From positions 4,050,501 to 4,114,500 of the forward strand of contig NC_063160.1 of the NCBI RefSeq assembly GCF_020921035.1: DNA of 64,000 bases. Direction: 5' to 3'. Shown here in pieces: positions 1 to 12,415 of this stretch. The stretch comes from Rhodamnia argentea. Its lineage: Eukaryota > Streptophyta > Magnoliopsida > Myrtales > Myrtaceae. The translations under genes and the position numbers were made by a program. Below the pieces are notes generated by a model that worked only from the letters and a program-made list of their open reading frames with translations, was not told the origin of the DNA and made no database searches. Position 1 is the first letter of the stretch. Every line of letters starts with the position of its first letter.

Positions 1-820
1 AGTAATTTCGTTTTTGTAATGATACAAATGTAGTTACAATGGCATTGGGTCACGAAATGTGTATTAAGAAGAAAAGGGGTCCGACCAGTTGAGTTTGCCC
101 AGCAACTCATTCCCTTCATTGACCAACTCCTCCTATTCGTTCAATTCTTTATTCATATGATCGAGTTCAAATATGCATCCAAACACTAGAAAGTGGGAAC
201 ATCATACGGTGGAGCGAAGCCCGTAGGAGGACTTGGTGGACAGTGAAAGCTTGATGATTGTTGTGGTGACCCAACAATGAAACCATCTTGGATGCAATTG
301 CAAGTCTCCAATCCTCAGAAGCCTTTAGTTGCTTTGGACAAAAGAAATGGGTGGCAACGATTCCGCTCTACCGGAAGTCTCTATTAGTCACTACTAAAAA
401 CAAACATTATCTTCAATTTGGGTCAAATCGCCCCGATTTCGCCCCGATTTCCACTCTAATAAGTTGGCAGGTAAAAATTTCGCTAGCCAATAAGGTCGGA
501 CGCTTATTTAAAAGTAAATTAGTTATTTCATATCATCATCTAAGACAAGATCATCTCTAGTCCCTTTCTTAAGAAAATGCCCCCATCCAGGCTCTTATTT
601 TAAATTTTCTTGACCTAAATTGTCTCATGTCTCTCTCTTTCTCTTTCTTTCTTTTTTTTTTTTTTCGTTTTGGTTCTGTTTCTTCGCCGTCGACTTTGTA
701 CATTGAAAGAAAATAAAAGGAGGGAAAGTGAATAGAGCAGGAAAATTCAAATTATTAACGCGGAATGGCGATTTTACCCTTCAAACCAAAACTACGCAAC
801 TTCGGATTTCCTTCTTGTTC
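1..820. other. Intergenic DNA, no gene recognised
   Basis: I see no conserved protein frame here. The open frame at 288-560 has no recognisable domain. A pyrimidine tract (CTCTCTTTC followed by a T run) lies at 626-665. Part of the stretch after about 700 is probably the promoter of the borealin-like gene that begins downstream. Confidence 0.5.
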
Positions 821-821
821 G

Positions 822-960
822 CTCTCTCTCTCTCTCTCTCTCTCTTCCCCCATTTCCCGAGCCAACATCGCCTCCGGTGGTCTGGAATTCGCAGGCGCTC
901 CGCTTCTCCTCCTTCCATCTTCGAGGAAACTGTGTTTCAGAGAGAGAGAGAGAGAGAGAG
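822..960. repeat. Paired (CT)n and (AG)n microsatellites
   Basis: A CT dinucleotide run lies at 822-845 and an AG run at 939-960, about 93 bases apart. They are complementary, so a transcript through both could fold into a hairpin. A third (GA)n run lies at 1192-1213. All are upstream of the borealin-like start codon, in probable promoter or leader sequence. Long open frames across them on both strands are artefacts of the repeats. Confidence 0.85.
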
Positions 961-1620
961 AAACTCGTCGTATCTCTTCACCTGCGATCGCGTCTGCACG
1001 GCCTGATGGTGTGATGCGGGCTGCGGTTGCGAAGCTTGGCCTCAGCCACATCCTCCTACTCGCGACCGCCGTACGTCACCACGCGTGAGTTCGCTTCTCC
1101 CAATCGTTCTGTGGCTTGGAATTTCTCTCGAAATTGACTGTGAAATCGGACAAAATGCCCTTTTGAACCTGATTTTAAAATTAACTAACAAAGAGAGAGA
1201 GAGAGAGAGAGAGTGAGAGCATACTCTCGTGATTTTGGATAGCAATCGTGGGTATTTAGGGGTTCAATTCGACAAAATCTGTCCAGGATCACAAAGATCT
1301 TGGGCTTGAACAATATATACAATGCGCCGGTTCTTGCCTTCCATTCTCCAGCATTCGATACTACTTCTTGGCTTCTATAGGGTGATAAAAGTGGGTCTTA
1401 GGCGATTTTGAGGGTGCTTTTGTTAATTTCAACTCCCATTGTTAGATGGCTATGTTTCTTCAGGCTCTGGCACCATTCAGTGGCGATGTTCCTACAGCGC
1501 TCTGTTGAACGGCTGCATACAAGTCCACTTTGCTATTGACAGCTCCATACAAGTCCATTTCGCTAGCGGCCATTCCAATTTTCCCGTACTCGTGGGCGTG
1601 ACGCAAACTAAAATCGCTAA

Positions 1621-4225
1621 ATGCCAAGAAAAAGAGCGAAGAGAACTGTTAAACAACCTGCTTCACCACCTGGTGGAGATGAGGAAAGGCCATCAGAAAG
1701 AGCCCATGACGATGCTTCGACGGACATGGAAGGTGAATGGTTCATATCTTCAGCTGCATTGCTTCAATTTATTATGATCATTTTTTATGTTGTATGCAGT
1801 TAATCTACTTGCAGCTTTTCTAGGCCTTCAATTTGAATGGTCGTTATCCTTCTATGATGTTAGAACTATTGGGGTTATGGCTTCTGGAGCTTTTGACGAC
1901 TTCAATATGTGGTTAGTTAAGTTGCCAATAGTAAGACTAGATAAATGTTAAGTGTTGGCTTAAAGATTCTTAATCCAAAGTACATTGATCGATCATATAG
2001 GTTTACATTCAGAGGTAAAATACAACTGAGTTTTTGGCTAATATTTGAGGGGAAACTTGGAACTGCAGTAGGTAGTAGCTTATATCAGTTTGGCTTTGCC
2101 TAAACTGTTTAAGCACCTACCCTGGCGGTTTTTCCTTGGCTAAGTAGCTTTTCCTTGAGAAGTTGAAATGGGTTGTCTTCAAATATTTGAGGTTGTGTAA
2201 TTGTATTCTTGGGTCTTTCCTTATGCTTTTGTCATCTATCTGATGAATGTCCACAGTGGAAAAAAGAGTTGCAGCAATCAGAGCTATTCGTGATGTACAG
2301 ATTGAGCATTTGCTGACTGAATTACGTCTACTGCGCTCTTGTATGACTGAAGAACAGATGGGAAGTCCCGTGCTACAGTTTTTCACTGAAAATCTTCCAC
2401 ATCTATCATTTGACCTAGACAGAGAAGATGGGCAGTTCGAAGTCCGTGAGGGAAACAAAGATGGAAAATTATGTCTAGACAACACTGATGGAAAAACTCT
2501 ACATGCTTCATTTCTCCACCGAATGTCCATAGCTCATCCTGGAAACTCTGATGCGGTTCCATACTTTGGTGGCTTTGAGTTTTCCAGTAAAGGTGGTACA
2601 TTTTGTTTCTTGAAGCATACATAACATAGGAAAGATATTCAAAATCCGACTCCTATACTCAGTGGGTCTACTTGATTGTTGCAGGGAAAGCAGGCCTTCT
2701 TAGTACGGAAAATTTGCAAGTGAGGGACTTTGTATGTTCTTTCAAAGCTTGCATCCTCTAGCTTTTGGCTGTATTAGATGACGGGGCTTAAAGAGAGGGG
2801 CCCTTAAGAATCTTTTACCTCTTACAGCTGCTGTCTTCTCCTTTTTTGATGGACAACCAATAGATACTCAAACCAGTCTGCAACGATTATTCCTTCCTTG
2901 TTCTTGCTTCTTTGTTCTTGTTTTAGTTAGAGATCATTCCTGGTATAGTAATCTCATCTTGCTAAAGATGAAAATTTCGAATTCTACCCTTTTACAAATA
3001 TCAGTTCATTGAAGGACGGTAGGGAGTCTATAGAATCTTGTACCTAACCTAACTTTGCTGCTAACTTCACTCATGAATTTCATGCTATGTTTAAAACATT
3101 ATTAGGTTTCGGATGAGCCATCAGACTATCAGATGCTTGGGCTGCCAGATACTCTTAGAACTCCTGGGGTTAGTTTCTAAATAACTATTCGGTACCCCCC
3201 CCCCTCTTCTTTTCTCTCTTCTCTTCTCGAATCTTTCTTTGTTTAAGATGAAGTTGTTGTGATTGTCACATTAAAAATCTATATCCTCAACCGCTTTTGA
3301 TAGAAGATATCATGTGTTTTAAGTTTCATGTATAAAATCTATGAAATTTGCAGCTATGTAGATACTATCATTTATACCCAAGGCCAGTGAGCCTTTTCCA
3401 GGTCAATTGTAACCTCAAATTTATTTTCATTTGAACATAAAGTTTTCTGCTAAAAAAGTCTTGATGTAAAATTGAGATAGGCACTCTGCATCATTTTTAG
3501 GCATAAAGCGTGTGAACAATGTTTCTTAGGAGGTATGATAGAACCTGTGGACCTTATTGGAACTTATGAGGCTACTGCAGGATGTGTGTTATCAGAGCTT
3601 TGCTCGGCATTTTATATAATTGTGGTGACATTATTGCCCATGTAAAACCGATCAGTAAAAGATGCCCCAAGTTTCTATGTTCAGTTAAGACTTGTATGTG
3701 CATTTACAAGTGCTTAAATGGTTTTTTTGCTGAAAATTATTCAGTAAAATAATGTCTTTTAATGTAATCACATGTACTGAATTACATGAGTGCTTTTTTC
3801 AGCACTAATGCAGTCATCAAATAATTAGTGCCCTCCGCTACTTTGTAGTTGAAACTCTTCAGCTCCATAAGTTATGTAATTCTCTTTCACCTCGTTGCTT
3901 GCCCTCTGCAGCTGAGTAGCCAAAGGCTCTCCATAGGGATGACACCTAAAACCTTAAGGTTGCCTAAGCCTGGGGAGATGCTTCTATCTGTTCGCGGTTC
4001 TCCTCTCGGTGTCTACAAAGAAGAGAACATGGAAGTGATAAATGGTAAGATGGGATCCGTGTTAGAACCTTTTTTCATTGAGATGTTAAGACAAAGAATC
4101 TGTTTAATCAGAAGGATCAAATGGACTACCTGCAGATCGAGGGATATTGCTTTCTTAGAGAGGGAATTGTCCTCCCTCTCTGACTCCTTTTTCGTTCATC
4201 AATTGCAGAATCTGATGAAGATTGA
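1621..4225 (+). CDS. BORR: Borealin-related chromosomal passenger complex subunit
   Basis: Six exons: 1621-1732, 2257-2592, 2685-2731, 3106-3168, 3912-4044 and 4209-4225. All have GT-AG borders and join in frame to a 235-residue protein. The N-terminus is short and basic (MPRKRAKR). Exon 2 carries a helical segment (KRVAAIRAIRDVQIEHLLTE) like the part of borealins that bundles with INCENP and Survivin. The conserved C-terminal block contains LSIGMTPKTLRLPKPGEMLL and the protein ends in ESDED. In plants BORR belongs to the Aurora kinase passenger complex that acts at centromeres in mitosis; this role is inferred from the family. The last exon has only five codons plus the stop. The first ATG of the conserved frame, followed by a basic tail typical of the family, sets the start. 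Confidence 0.8.
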
Positions 4226-4650
4226 CTCAATCCAAGTCTGTCAGGAATCGTGCTTTAAGTGGCAGCAAAATGTCGATTAAGTCTAATTGCCACTGCTATA
4301 ATAGAGAAGCTTTCGCCATGATAAGCGAATCTGAGCTTGTATTGAAAATTGAATTGCGGCTGCGTATCTCCCTAACATCGGAAACAGGTGCTCGTCAACT
4401 GCACTGTCTTGCTTCTAGGGATGTATTCTTCTTTTTTACGACAATGTGTCAAGTAGATTATTGAGCTTATTCTGTTACATGCACCATCAAGTGTTTCTGC
4501 GGCATAGCTAACTTGTTTTGCTGATCCATTTCGTTTGCTTGACAGTCTCAACAATTCTCTCAAGCTTGAAACATTTCAATAGCAGATTTTTTTTTTTTTT
4601 TTTTGTACTTTTATGGCATGATTGGGAAATCACGACTTCCCATCTAGCAT

Positions 4651-4815
4651 GTGAGCCCAGTTGTATGATGTGCTAGTTCAGGGTGAAGTTAGGTTCGGTT
4701 CAATCTTCCACCCTAATAATTCACTTCGGTTCGGTTTTTCAAGAGAATCGAACCGAACTAAACCATTGACACCTTTGATGTGAGCCTAGTTGTATGATGT
4801 GCTAGTAGTAGTTCA
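4651..4815. repeat. Imperfect direct repeats flanking a 100-bp insert
   Basis: A segment of about 30 bases containing TTGTATGATGTGCTAG occurs at 4651-4680 and again at 4780-4815. Between them lies sequence rich in GGTTCGGTT and its complement that ends in TTGACACC, like the hAT-type termini elsewhere in this window. It could be a short hAT derivative or a local duplication. It sits 3' of the borealin-like gene and 3' of the ankyrin gene, which converge here. Confidence 0.55.
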
Positions 4816-4969
4816 TGAATGCACTATTTTGCTAAATTGTCTGGTTCAACGATATATAATGTTTTTTTCGACCAAAAAAAAAAAAGATATATACTGTTGT
4901 CCATTATGGACAAACATGATTAAGAATGGAATCAGCTAGTGTACATTCTCTGTTTTCATTCCTTACCCA

Positions 4970-7900
4970 TCACAACTTGCACGTATATGAAGATCGATGA
5001 CTAGATTCCATACCAACCAACAAGTTCTTGATGGATCTAGCAGGAGGACGTGTTTGGAAACCAAACCTGACCTTCGGTTTCATGAATCGACCGATCAAGC
5101 AAATCATTGCCATTGACCCTGCCAGAGTATAACCAATGATCCCCCACCCAATGGTTTTGGCCAACACAATGTACATGCCCGAAGCGAAGGCTAGGACCAT
5201 TCCCAGAAGGGCGATGTAAATACTGACTCCAGCAACATGCACATGCCGCATCCCCATGGGCTCGAATTCGCCAGTTGGAGACAAATCGAACTGGAGGTAG
5301 ATTGCAAGGACCGAGAAACAGAATGCTGTGGTGTTAAACACCACAAAGGCTTTGAAAGCCGCTTGTCTCACGAAAGTCGCTGTCCCTTGGTCGGGCCCAT
5401 TGTTGTAGTAGCCGCCAGGCAGTGTGAATGCTGCTGCGAAGGTGACCGTGGCAATAAACACTGCGATGAGCAGACAATTGTTATGCACACATCCATTCGG
5501 TTTATCGAACTTCTCTTGGTAGGCCATATTCCCTGTGGTTATGGAAATGCTTGATCTTTCCTCACCATATCGCTTCTCAAGTCTCTTCACGTGTTTAATA
5601 GCCCGGTCTTGCATGTCGTTGACACAAACCCATGCTTCCAACAAGTACTGAACTTTTGCAGCTTTAAAGCCAACCTAAATATACAGAATATAACCAATCA
5701 ATCAATTATGGCTTTTCTTACATAGGTGAAGGCAATATTTGATTAACCGCATACAAAATGATCATTGAAAGTGGATGTATAAGATGTCCCAAACTAGTTG
5801 TTCACCATGTCAAAATCTTATCATTTTGAAAGTTTTGGCACTAAAGTGAGCGTTGTACACAACTTATGGCATTTTTAGTGTACTTCACCCAGATAAAATT
5901 GTTGAGTTAGTAGAACTTACTCTAGTGGAAGATCAGTTTGGCGTTTAACTTCAACTCTGCACATTGGCTTAACAAAGACTGGTGTTGATGGGAAAGAAAA
6001 ACCTACTCAGCACTGCATCTAAAGGATAAACTTGAGGGAGAAAAGTGAGATCAATTTGGTTATTATCTGCGCATTCTTCATGACTGGCCATCGCCTTATG
6101 CCGAACGCCGAGGTTTTGCCTAAGACTCTAACGTGGAAATCGACTATAAATAGTGATGCGAGAGAATGGGTTGAAGAGATCTCTTAAAACCATTATTAGA
6201 GAACAGCACATGGTAAGCATTCTGACTATTTCTTTCGATTAGGCCCAGCTTTTCCCGGACCTCGGGAAAATATTTCTCACTCCTATTTCGAGTAGATCCG
6301 AAGAGGGATGCATATGATGGACCTATACAGAAGTGAAATCAGTGCGAGCAGCATCACCATTCAAGAAAACGTACCTTTTCATGACCGTCGAAAATGCCTA
6401 GGGCTGTCAAACGTTCCTTGTTCGTGGCTCTGATGTCGACTCTCTTATCGCGAGCTAGGATGTTCATCATGTCGTAGTCTCGGCAAAGAGCAGCCAAATG
6501 GAGAGCGGTGTTTCCATCTCTATCTCGTGCATTTATAAGATCCTCCAGCTTCGGCGTCTCCAACACGTGCTTGACGACCTTTATCTGTCCGCCTAATACT
6601 GCAGAGTGAAGAGCGGTTTGTCCTCTGCTGTTTATCGAATCACAAGTGTCGGGACAGAATTTAATCAGCTCGTCCATTACATCGATATGGCCAACAAGCG
6701 CCGCAATATGAAGAGCAGATGCACCGTCTTTGGCTAAAAGGTGTGCAGCAGAGACCTCATGCCGCAGTAGTATTTGAACTGCTTCAACTTTGCCCAAGTG
6801 AGCAGCATAATGAAGAGGAGTCCACCCAATGTCGTCTCCTTCACTGATCATGTGTGGTCTCTTGTTCACCATCGTTCTCAAGCAATCATGTCCTTCACAC
6901 ATATTATAACCAAAAGAACCATCAAAATCTATTAGGACAGATTTCCTGTGCCTTTGGAATAACTATCATGTTCGACATGCAACTCGAAAAGTTAATTTCT
7001 TTGGGTTAAGTACAGATTTAGTCCTGTTAAGTTTCAACGTTCATGTGGTTTGATCCTCTAATTTTATTTTGTTCAACTAAGTTCTGTAGCTTTTTTTTAT
7101 CGGTGCAACTGGTCTTTTAATTTTCATTTTTTTTGCAATCAAGCCCTCTAACTCTTTGGATTTGTGCAATCAAATCCTTTTGTCAACCACTTTAACTAAA
7201 TTGTCAAATTAGTTAGCAATGTGGCATTGCTCATGTGATTGAAATGACACCTGATGTTAATTTGCTATCGAATGAGAAGATCACAAATAGAACGAAAAAA
7301 AAAACCCATAATTTGACAGTATTAGTCATCATCTGTAAACAAGGCACTTGATTGTACAAATCAAGAAAATTAGAAGATATAATCACATAAAATAAAACTT
7401 AGAGGACCAAATTGTACGAATCAAGATATTTAAAGGACTTGATTGCACAAAAGAGTACCAGATTGCACAATGGATGACACTTAAAAAACTATGGGTAATG
7501 ACACAAATGATCCTTGAAATTTAGCCCAATGAGCATTTTGGGCCCTAAACTTTTGATTTGTTCAATATAGTCCCTTAACTTTTGGTACATAACCAATGTA
7601 ATCATTGAACTATATGAAAATGTTCAATGTTGTCCTTTTATTCATTTAAGATCAAGGATGACATCACTCCGTCTACTATTGTCTTTGTCGGTCAACGGCT
7701 TTGTGGAGCTTGTCGCTAGTGACAAAGCTCGATGCAGCGTCGAGTTCCATGTTGGCTACCGACGGTGAGGATGGTGTGGGTGGTGGTGAGAGCATGAACA
7801 CATTGAAGTCTCTCCTCCAAGTGACCCTCTTGCGGGGAGCGAGCATCCCAAATTTCTATCCAATTCCAATATTAGACAAGGACTTATACGTGTCGTTTAA

Positions 7901-10900
7901 AAAGAGTGTAGGAGAAGATGGAAAAATAAGAACGAAAATATTAAGGCATGCAAGTATTGTGCTTAAGGATAATTCTGCCCTTCACGGTACAAACTCGGTA
8001 CGTAAAGCTCTAGCGGTTATCCTCCCAAGATACAACAGATCTTCCTCTATGTTCCGCACGGAATAAATAGAGGGTACAAAAACAACAACGTTATAGTAAA
8101 ACCCGGATAATAAAGGGAAATAAATAAAGGAAGATCTCTTATTTTGGTATGCTTTTATCATAATACGACATTCTCTTTATAGGCAAATAAGGATGAGAGT
8201 TAATCAAGAAATAAATCAAATCAACGATACAGAGCTGTTTCAAATTGATTGCATTGATTGTGGTCATAATTACCATTAAAGCCATTACAAAACAATTGCT
8301 TCTTAATACAAAAACCGGTGAAATATCCAAGGAAAAATTGTCAAAAAAGTCCTAAACATATTGCACTTTTATCAATTCAGTCCTAAACCTTTTAATTTTT
8401 CCAATTTAGTCCTAAACATTTTACATTTATGTCGGTTCAGTCCTAAAACTTTTTTGTATTTGTGTCAATTCAATACATCCCGCCAACTTTGGCCGGTCGG
8501 TGCTAACATGGACCCTGCTGTGCTGATGAGACATTTTTAATAATATTTTAATATTTTTATTTTTATTATTTTTTATATCTTTTTCTAATTTACGATTCTT
8601 CTTCTTCTTTGAGACGTTTTCTTGAGCTTCCGCTTGTGCTTGCTTGGATAGCCGCCGACCTCCATCTTTGGCCATTGTCGGCCACCATCGACCTCCATCC
8701 TTGGCCATCGTTGGCCATCGCCGACGCTAAACAACCGTCATCAGGCGAGGCCGATGGGTGATGGCGAGGCTCGGCTATCATCAGGCAAGGCCGACCACGC
8801 CCATTGGTAACAACGGGACGACGGTGGTGGGACACCATGGCTAGGCGAGGTTAGCTTCATCCAGATCTAGCGAGGCCTAGCCGCCCCATGGTTGGGCAAG
8901 GCTCATCGAGCGATTGTGGCACCGGCTCAACTAATGGCAGCGACGCTAGTGGTGGGCGAGACCTTGGTGGAGGAAGAAGATGAACAAAGGGAAAGTTTCA
9001 AAGGAAGAAGATGAACCAGGAAGAAGATCCAAGAAAGAAGATGAACTAGAAAAAGAAAGAAAATGAAGAAAGGAAAAAAAAATTAAAAAAATTTAAAATA
9101 TTATTAAAAATTTCCCCTTTAGTGTCTGCCGGCATCCATGTCAACATCGGCCGACATCCATGTCCGCGTCGGCGAGTCAAAATTGGCTGAATGGATTGAA
9201 TTGGCACAAAAAAAATGTTTAGAGCTGAATTGGCACAAATGCAAAAAGTTTAAGATTGAATTGGCAAAGTTAAAAGGTTTAGGACTAATTGGCAAAAGTG
9301 CAATAGGTTTAAAACTTTTTGGATAATTTTTCCAAATATCCAATAATGTCCCACATATTTCAAAAGGTTCTTCAAAAAGAAAATGCTGGATCGACTCAAT
9401 GAATGTAATGCATTGGAATTGATGCTTGTTAGGCTATGAACCAAAGCAAGAAAGAATGAAATATAATTCACAAAATCATTGATAAAGTTTGAAACTTTTA
9501 TGAACCAAGAATTTTTTTGTGAATTAAAGTTTTCATCAATTACATTACACCCCAAAAAATGTTTTTCAACGTGGTTTTGCGCTAATAGGCAATGTGTGTG
9601 CTAGTTTATTCTTAAGTACTCTAGAGATTTAGCCAAAAATTCTTGTAGGAGCAACTCCACTCCATACTTGTATAGGTAATTCCATCAAATGTATTATGCT
9701 GTTAAATACACTACCAACAATCGCTATGAAATTCATTATGAGCTTAGCTCAACCTCTTTTTCATTGCATTCTTGCACTATTCTCATCTTAGGAGGGATGA
9801 CAATTTTAACAGCGCATTACCGGATCAACAAGCGACTTATCATTACCCATATGAACCTAATTCATGGGATTGCCAGTCATATAGATTGGGTTACCATCAC
9901 TGCTGATTTTCTTCAACTATCTTAAGTCTCCTTCCCCTTGATGAATAGTCGGAGGATCGACCGAATCCATTATGACTTCACATAATCAATGGACATAATT
10001 CCATCTTTAAACAATTGCTTTACCACATCATGTTTCAATCGGACCTGTCTCTTTTAACTATTGAAAGTTGTATTTTTTGCAATGACTATTGTCTCTTTGA
10101 AACAGCTATGACTACTTGACAACCACAATTCATAGACACGTATGATGCCAATTGCATTCTCTTTTTCAAGAACTTGAGCAGCTGCGAATTATCAAAATAA
10201 ATAATTTCTTCTCATTCCTCTACTAGAGCGTAAGAGGATAAAGTATTATATTTTTACGTAAATGCCTGGTAGCATCCGAGTCTACAATCCATTCTTTCAT
10301 ATTGGCCACAATATTGGCTTGAGAAATGACCACAACAAATTTCGTCATCGGAATCATCTGCTTTAACCAACTCGACTTTTAGTTTAGCACGATCGTCATT
10401 TCCTCCACAATTTTGTTTGGTTGATTTCCAAATTAAAGTACCTCCACAAAGGTGACCACATATCAAGTAGTAGTTTTTGTCTCATCTGAATGTGAAATTC
10501 AATTAGCATCACTTTATCCTTTCAAATTTTCAATATAGCAGGAAATCCACTACATAAAATATTTTTTTTAAGTAACCTCGCCACATAATGCTCTTGCTAG
10601 GTATTAGACCACTATTACTTATTATGAATTTTTTAAGTTGTCAAAACTATGAATTTTTTAAGTTATCAAAGCAACAAAAACAAAACATGCACTGTTTGTA
10701 AATGTTTCATATCAATGGCTCAAAAACATCAGCAAAACCACACCTCACTGGAGATACAACATTGCCATTTGCTCAGACCACAGCAAGAGATCACCATTTT
10801 TCACAATCAATTCCAGAAACTATATGAATTCTTCCTCTCATGCTTATACTTTGCTCCAAGGAAATAAACGGGTATGCTTTTCTTCACTAAAGCAAATCAT

Positions 10901-11587
10901 CTCAGACTCAACAAAAAAACAAACGAGCAAGACTTGACATCCACGAGAAAAAGAACACTAAAAGTGCCAAAAATCGTGTACGGCACTCATTTTAGTGCCA
11001 AATGTTTTATCTGGATTTGCCAATTTTTTTTTAAAAACGATCACTTAAGTGTGAATTCCAATATGTTTGACTGAAAATCTGACGTGGTATTTTTTTATTA
11101 ATATATGAAGCTAATGTGGCTCATTGGAGGTCTAATTAGCAATAAAAAAAGCTAAAAATTGAAAAAAAAAATATTGAAAAATAAAAAAAAAATACAAACT
11201 TAATTAGTTTTAAAAAATAAAAATAAAAAGCTAAAGTTTAAAAAAGGATATGTCCAATAGAGGTCTTCAAACTTATCACAAAAGTGAAAGTATTTCTAAA
11301 ACTTGTAAAAAGTGTAATCAAATCCTAAAATTTATCAAATTGATGCAAACGAGTGCTTCTGTCCACTCCATCCATTTGGACAAATGAAAAATGATGACGT
11401 TTTTGTAAATTTTTCTCTCTCCTACGTGGTAATAACATGGCTAAGATGACATCGATTTGGTTCAAATTTGATTATTAATACAAATTTTATTTAAATTATT
11501 TTTAAAAAGCAAAATTAACTAATTTTTTTAAATTACACATTTTTCATTTAAAATAAATTGGAAAAATAAGTTTAAATTTTAACAAAA

Positions 11588-11655
<68 letters not shown>

Positions 11656-12415
11656 GCGTGGCGGGGCCTGTGCAAGCCCCGTCGGAACAAGGAAAACACA
11701 AAGCTAGAAAGATTGGACGCAACTGAATTGTGAATCAGATACAGGCGCGCATACCTTGCGGAGTGTAGCAGATGGCTGCGTGCAATGCTGTCATGCCTTT
11801 GGGGCCTTTGCCAGAGGATGATGACGATGGCGACGGCAGTGGAGAAGCGTCTAATATGAGTTCGGCAATATCAAGAAACCCCTGCGCGGCAGCGAGATAG
11901 AGCGGGGACTCATCATCATTGTTGGACACGTCGCACAGTGTCGGATCTGCTTCGACCAGCAACTTCACCGCCGAGGAATGGCCGTTCCTCACTGCCTGGT
12001 GCAGCGCGGTTTCCTTGTCGGCGTTCGCCTTCCGAAGAAGATCGACCAGCCCACCTCCCTCGATGTCGCCGGGCGGCGAACTCCTCAGATAGTCAATCAC
12101 GACTCGAACTATGTCGACGCACCCGACCCTCGCTGCAGTATGCAGCGGAGTGTGACCTTTGTAGTCCTCCTGCCAGAGGAGAGAGCCTCCCGAGGGGTGC
12201 CGGTAGATGAGCTGCTCGACGAAGCTCGCCTGCCTGTGCCGCGCCGCGATGTGGAGAACGTTGTTGTCCATCGGCGTCTTCTGGTTCAAGATGTAGTCGG
12301 AGGGATTGTTATCCAACAGTTCCATCAGTGAATCGAAGTCTCCCATCATTGCAGCCTCGTACAGTTCGGGCTGTTCGGGCTGCATCATTTCAGCCTCGTA
12401 CAGTTCGGGCTGCAT
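4970..12415 (-). CDS. Ankyrin-repeat protein with PGG membrane domain (ACD6-like)
   Basis: Three exons on the minus strand (12415-11755, 6892-6375, 5674-4970) join in frame to 627 residues. Nine ankyrin units can be counted between about residues 40 and 385 (DNNVLHIAA, GHTPLHTAA, KETALHQAV, ESPLYLAAA, MTALHAAI, GWTPLHYAA, ASALHIAAL, QTALHSAV, NTALHLAAL). Exon 3 encodes a PGG domain with FTLPGGY near residues 476-482 and about four hydrophobic segments between 455 and 590. Relatives such as ACD6 are membrane proteins in defence and salicylate signalling; the exact role of this copy is not known. The first intron (4.9 kb) is loaded with transposon debris. Residues 1-26 include a 13-residue tandem duplication (QPELYEA twice). 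The ATG at 12415 is the first in frame; the one at residue 11 or 23 is also possible. Confidence 0.85.
5820..5890. repeat. Dispersed repeat fragment related to the 15.2-kb MITE
   Basis: The motif AAAGTGAGCGTTGTAC at 5843-5858, followed by a TGGCATTTTTAGTG tail, matches the right terminus of the inverted-repeat element at 15240-15630. A second related piece, in the opposite orientation, lies at 10966-11080. These look like solo ends of one dispersed family. Confidence 0.5.
7005..7500. repeat. Possible degraded inverted-repeat element in ankyrin intron
   Basis: The left part (7010-7190) has repeated phrases of the type 'GTGCAATCAAATCCTTTT'. The right part (7330-7490) has their reverse complements ('ACTTGATTGCACAAAAG'). 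This suggests an old palindromic element of about 0.5 kb. I could not define clean ends or a target duplication. Confidence 0.4.
8331..9333. mobile_element. Non-autonomous Mutator-like TIR element, 1.0 kb
   Basis: The element begins GGAAAAATTGTC and ends with the reverse complement of GGAAAAATTATC. The inverted similarity extends for about 180 bases on each side. A perfect 10-base direct repeat, AAATATCCAA, flanks it at 8321-8330 and 9334-9343, as expected for a Mutator-type target-site duplication (9-11 bp). The interior (8600-8950) is GC-richer and low in complexity, with repeated GGCCAT/GGCGAGG phrases. It encodes no recognisable transposase. It lies in the first intron of the ankyrin-PGG gene. 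A weak protein is predicted on each strand but neither looks real. Confidence 0.85.
9780..10470 (-). pseudogene. Copia-type retrotransposon remnant
   Basis: Minus-strand translation shows a gag/protease junction at 10302-10252, with WIVDSDATRHL where functional Copia elements have WIVDSGATRH. It is followed by the usual spacer (YALVEE, then EEIIYF). Shortly downstream, around 10060-9950, is the RNase H end (VRLKHDVVKQLFKDGIMSIDY). Integrase and most of the RT are missing, so there is a large internal deletion plus stops and frameshifts. The protease Gly-to-Asp change and the deletions show it is dead. No LTRs were defined. Confidence 0.65.
11591..11655. repeat. Compound (TA)n(CA)n microsatellite
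   Basis: About 26 TA units run from 11591 to 11643 and are followed by (CA)n to about 11655. The tract lies roughly 100 bases inside the first intron of the ankyrin-PGG gene, just past the exon 1 splice donor. Confidence 0.95.
12352..12412. repeat. 39-bp tandem duplication in the ankyrin gene start
   Basis: The same 22-base segment occurs at 12352-12373 and 12391-12412, a 39-base period. On the minus strand this duplicates 13 residues at the N-terminus of the ankyrin-PGG protein without breaking the frame. A CT run follows at 12416-12430. Confidence 0.9.

Noticed and set aside
755-1245. Overlapping open frames on both strands near 1 kb
   Set aside because: Their length comes from CT/GA microsatellites giving SLSLSL or RERERE runs; no conserved sequence.
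11938-12331. Plus-strand open frames opposite the ankyrin exon
   Set aside because: Shadows of the minus-strand ankyrin repeats, which carry the family motifs.
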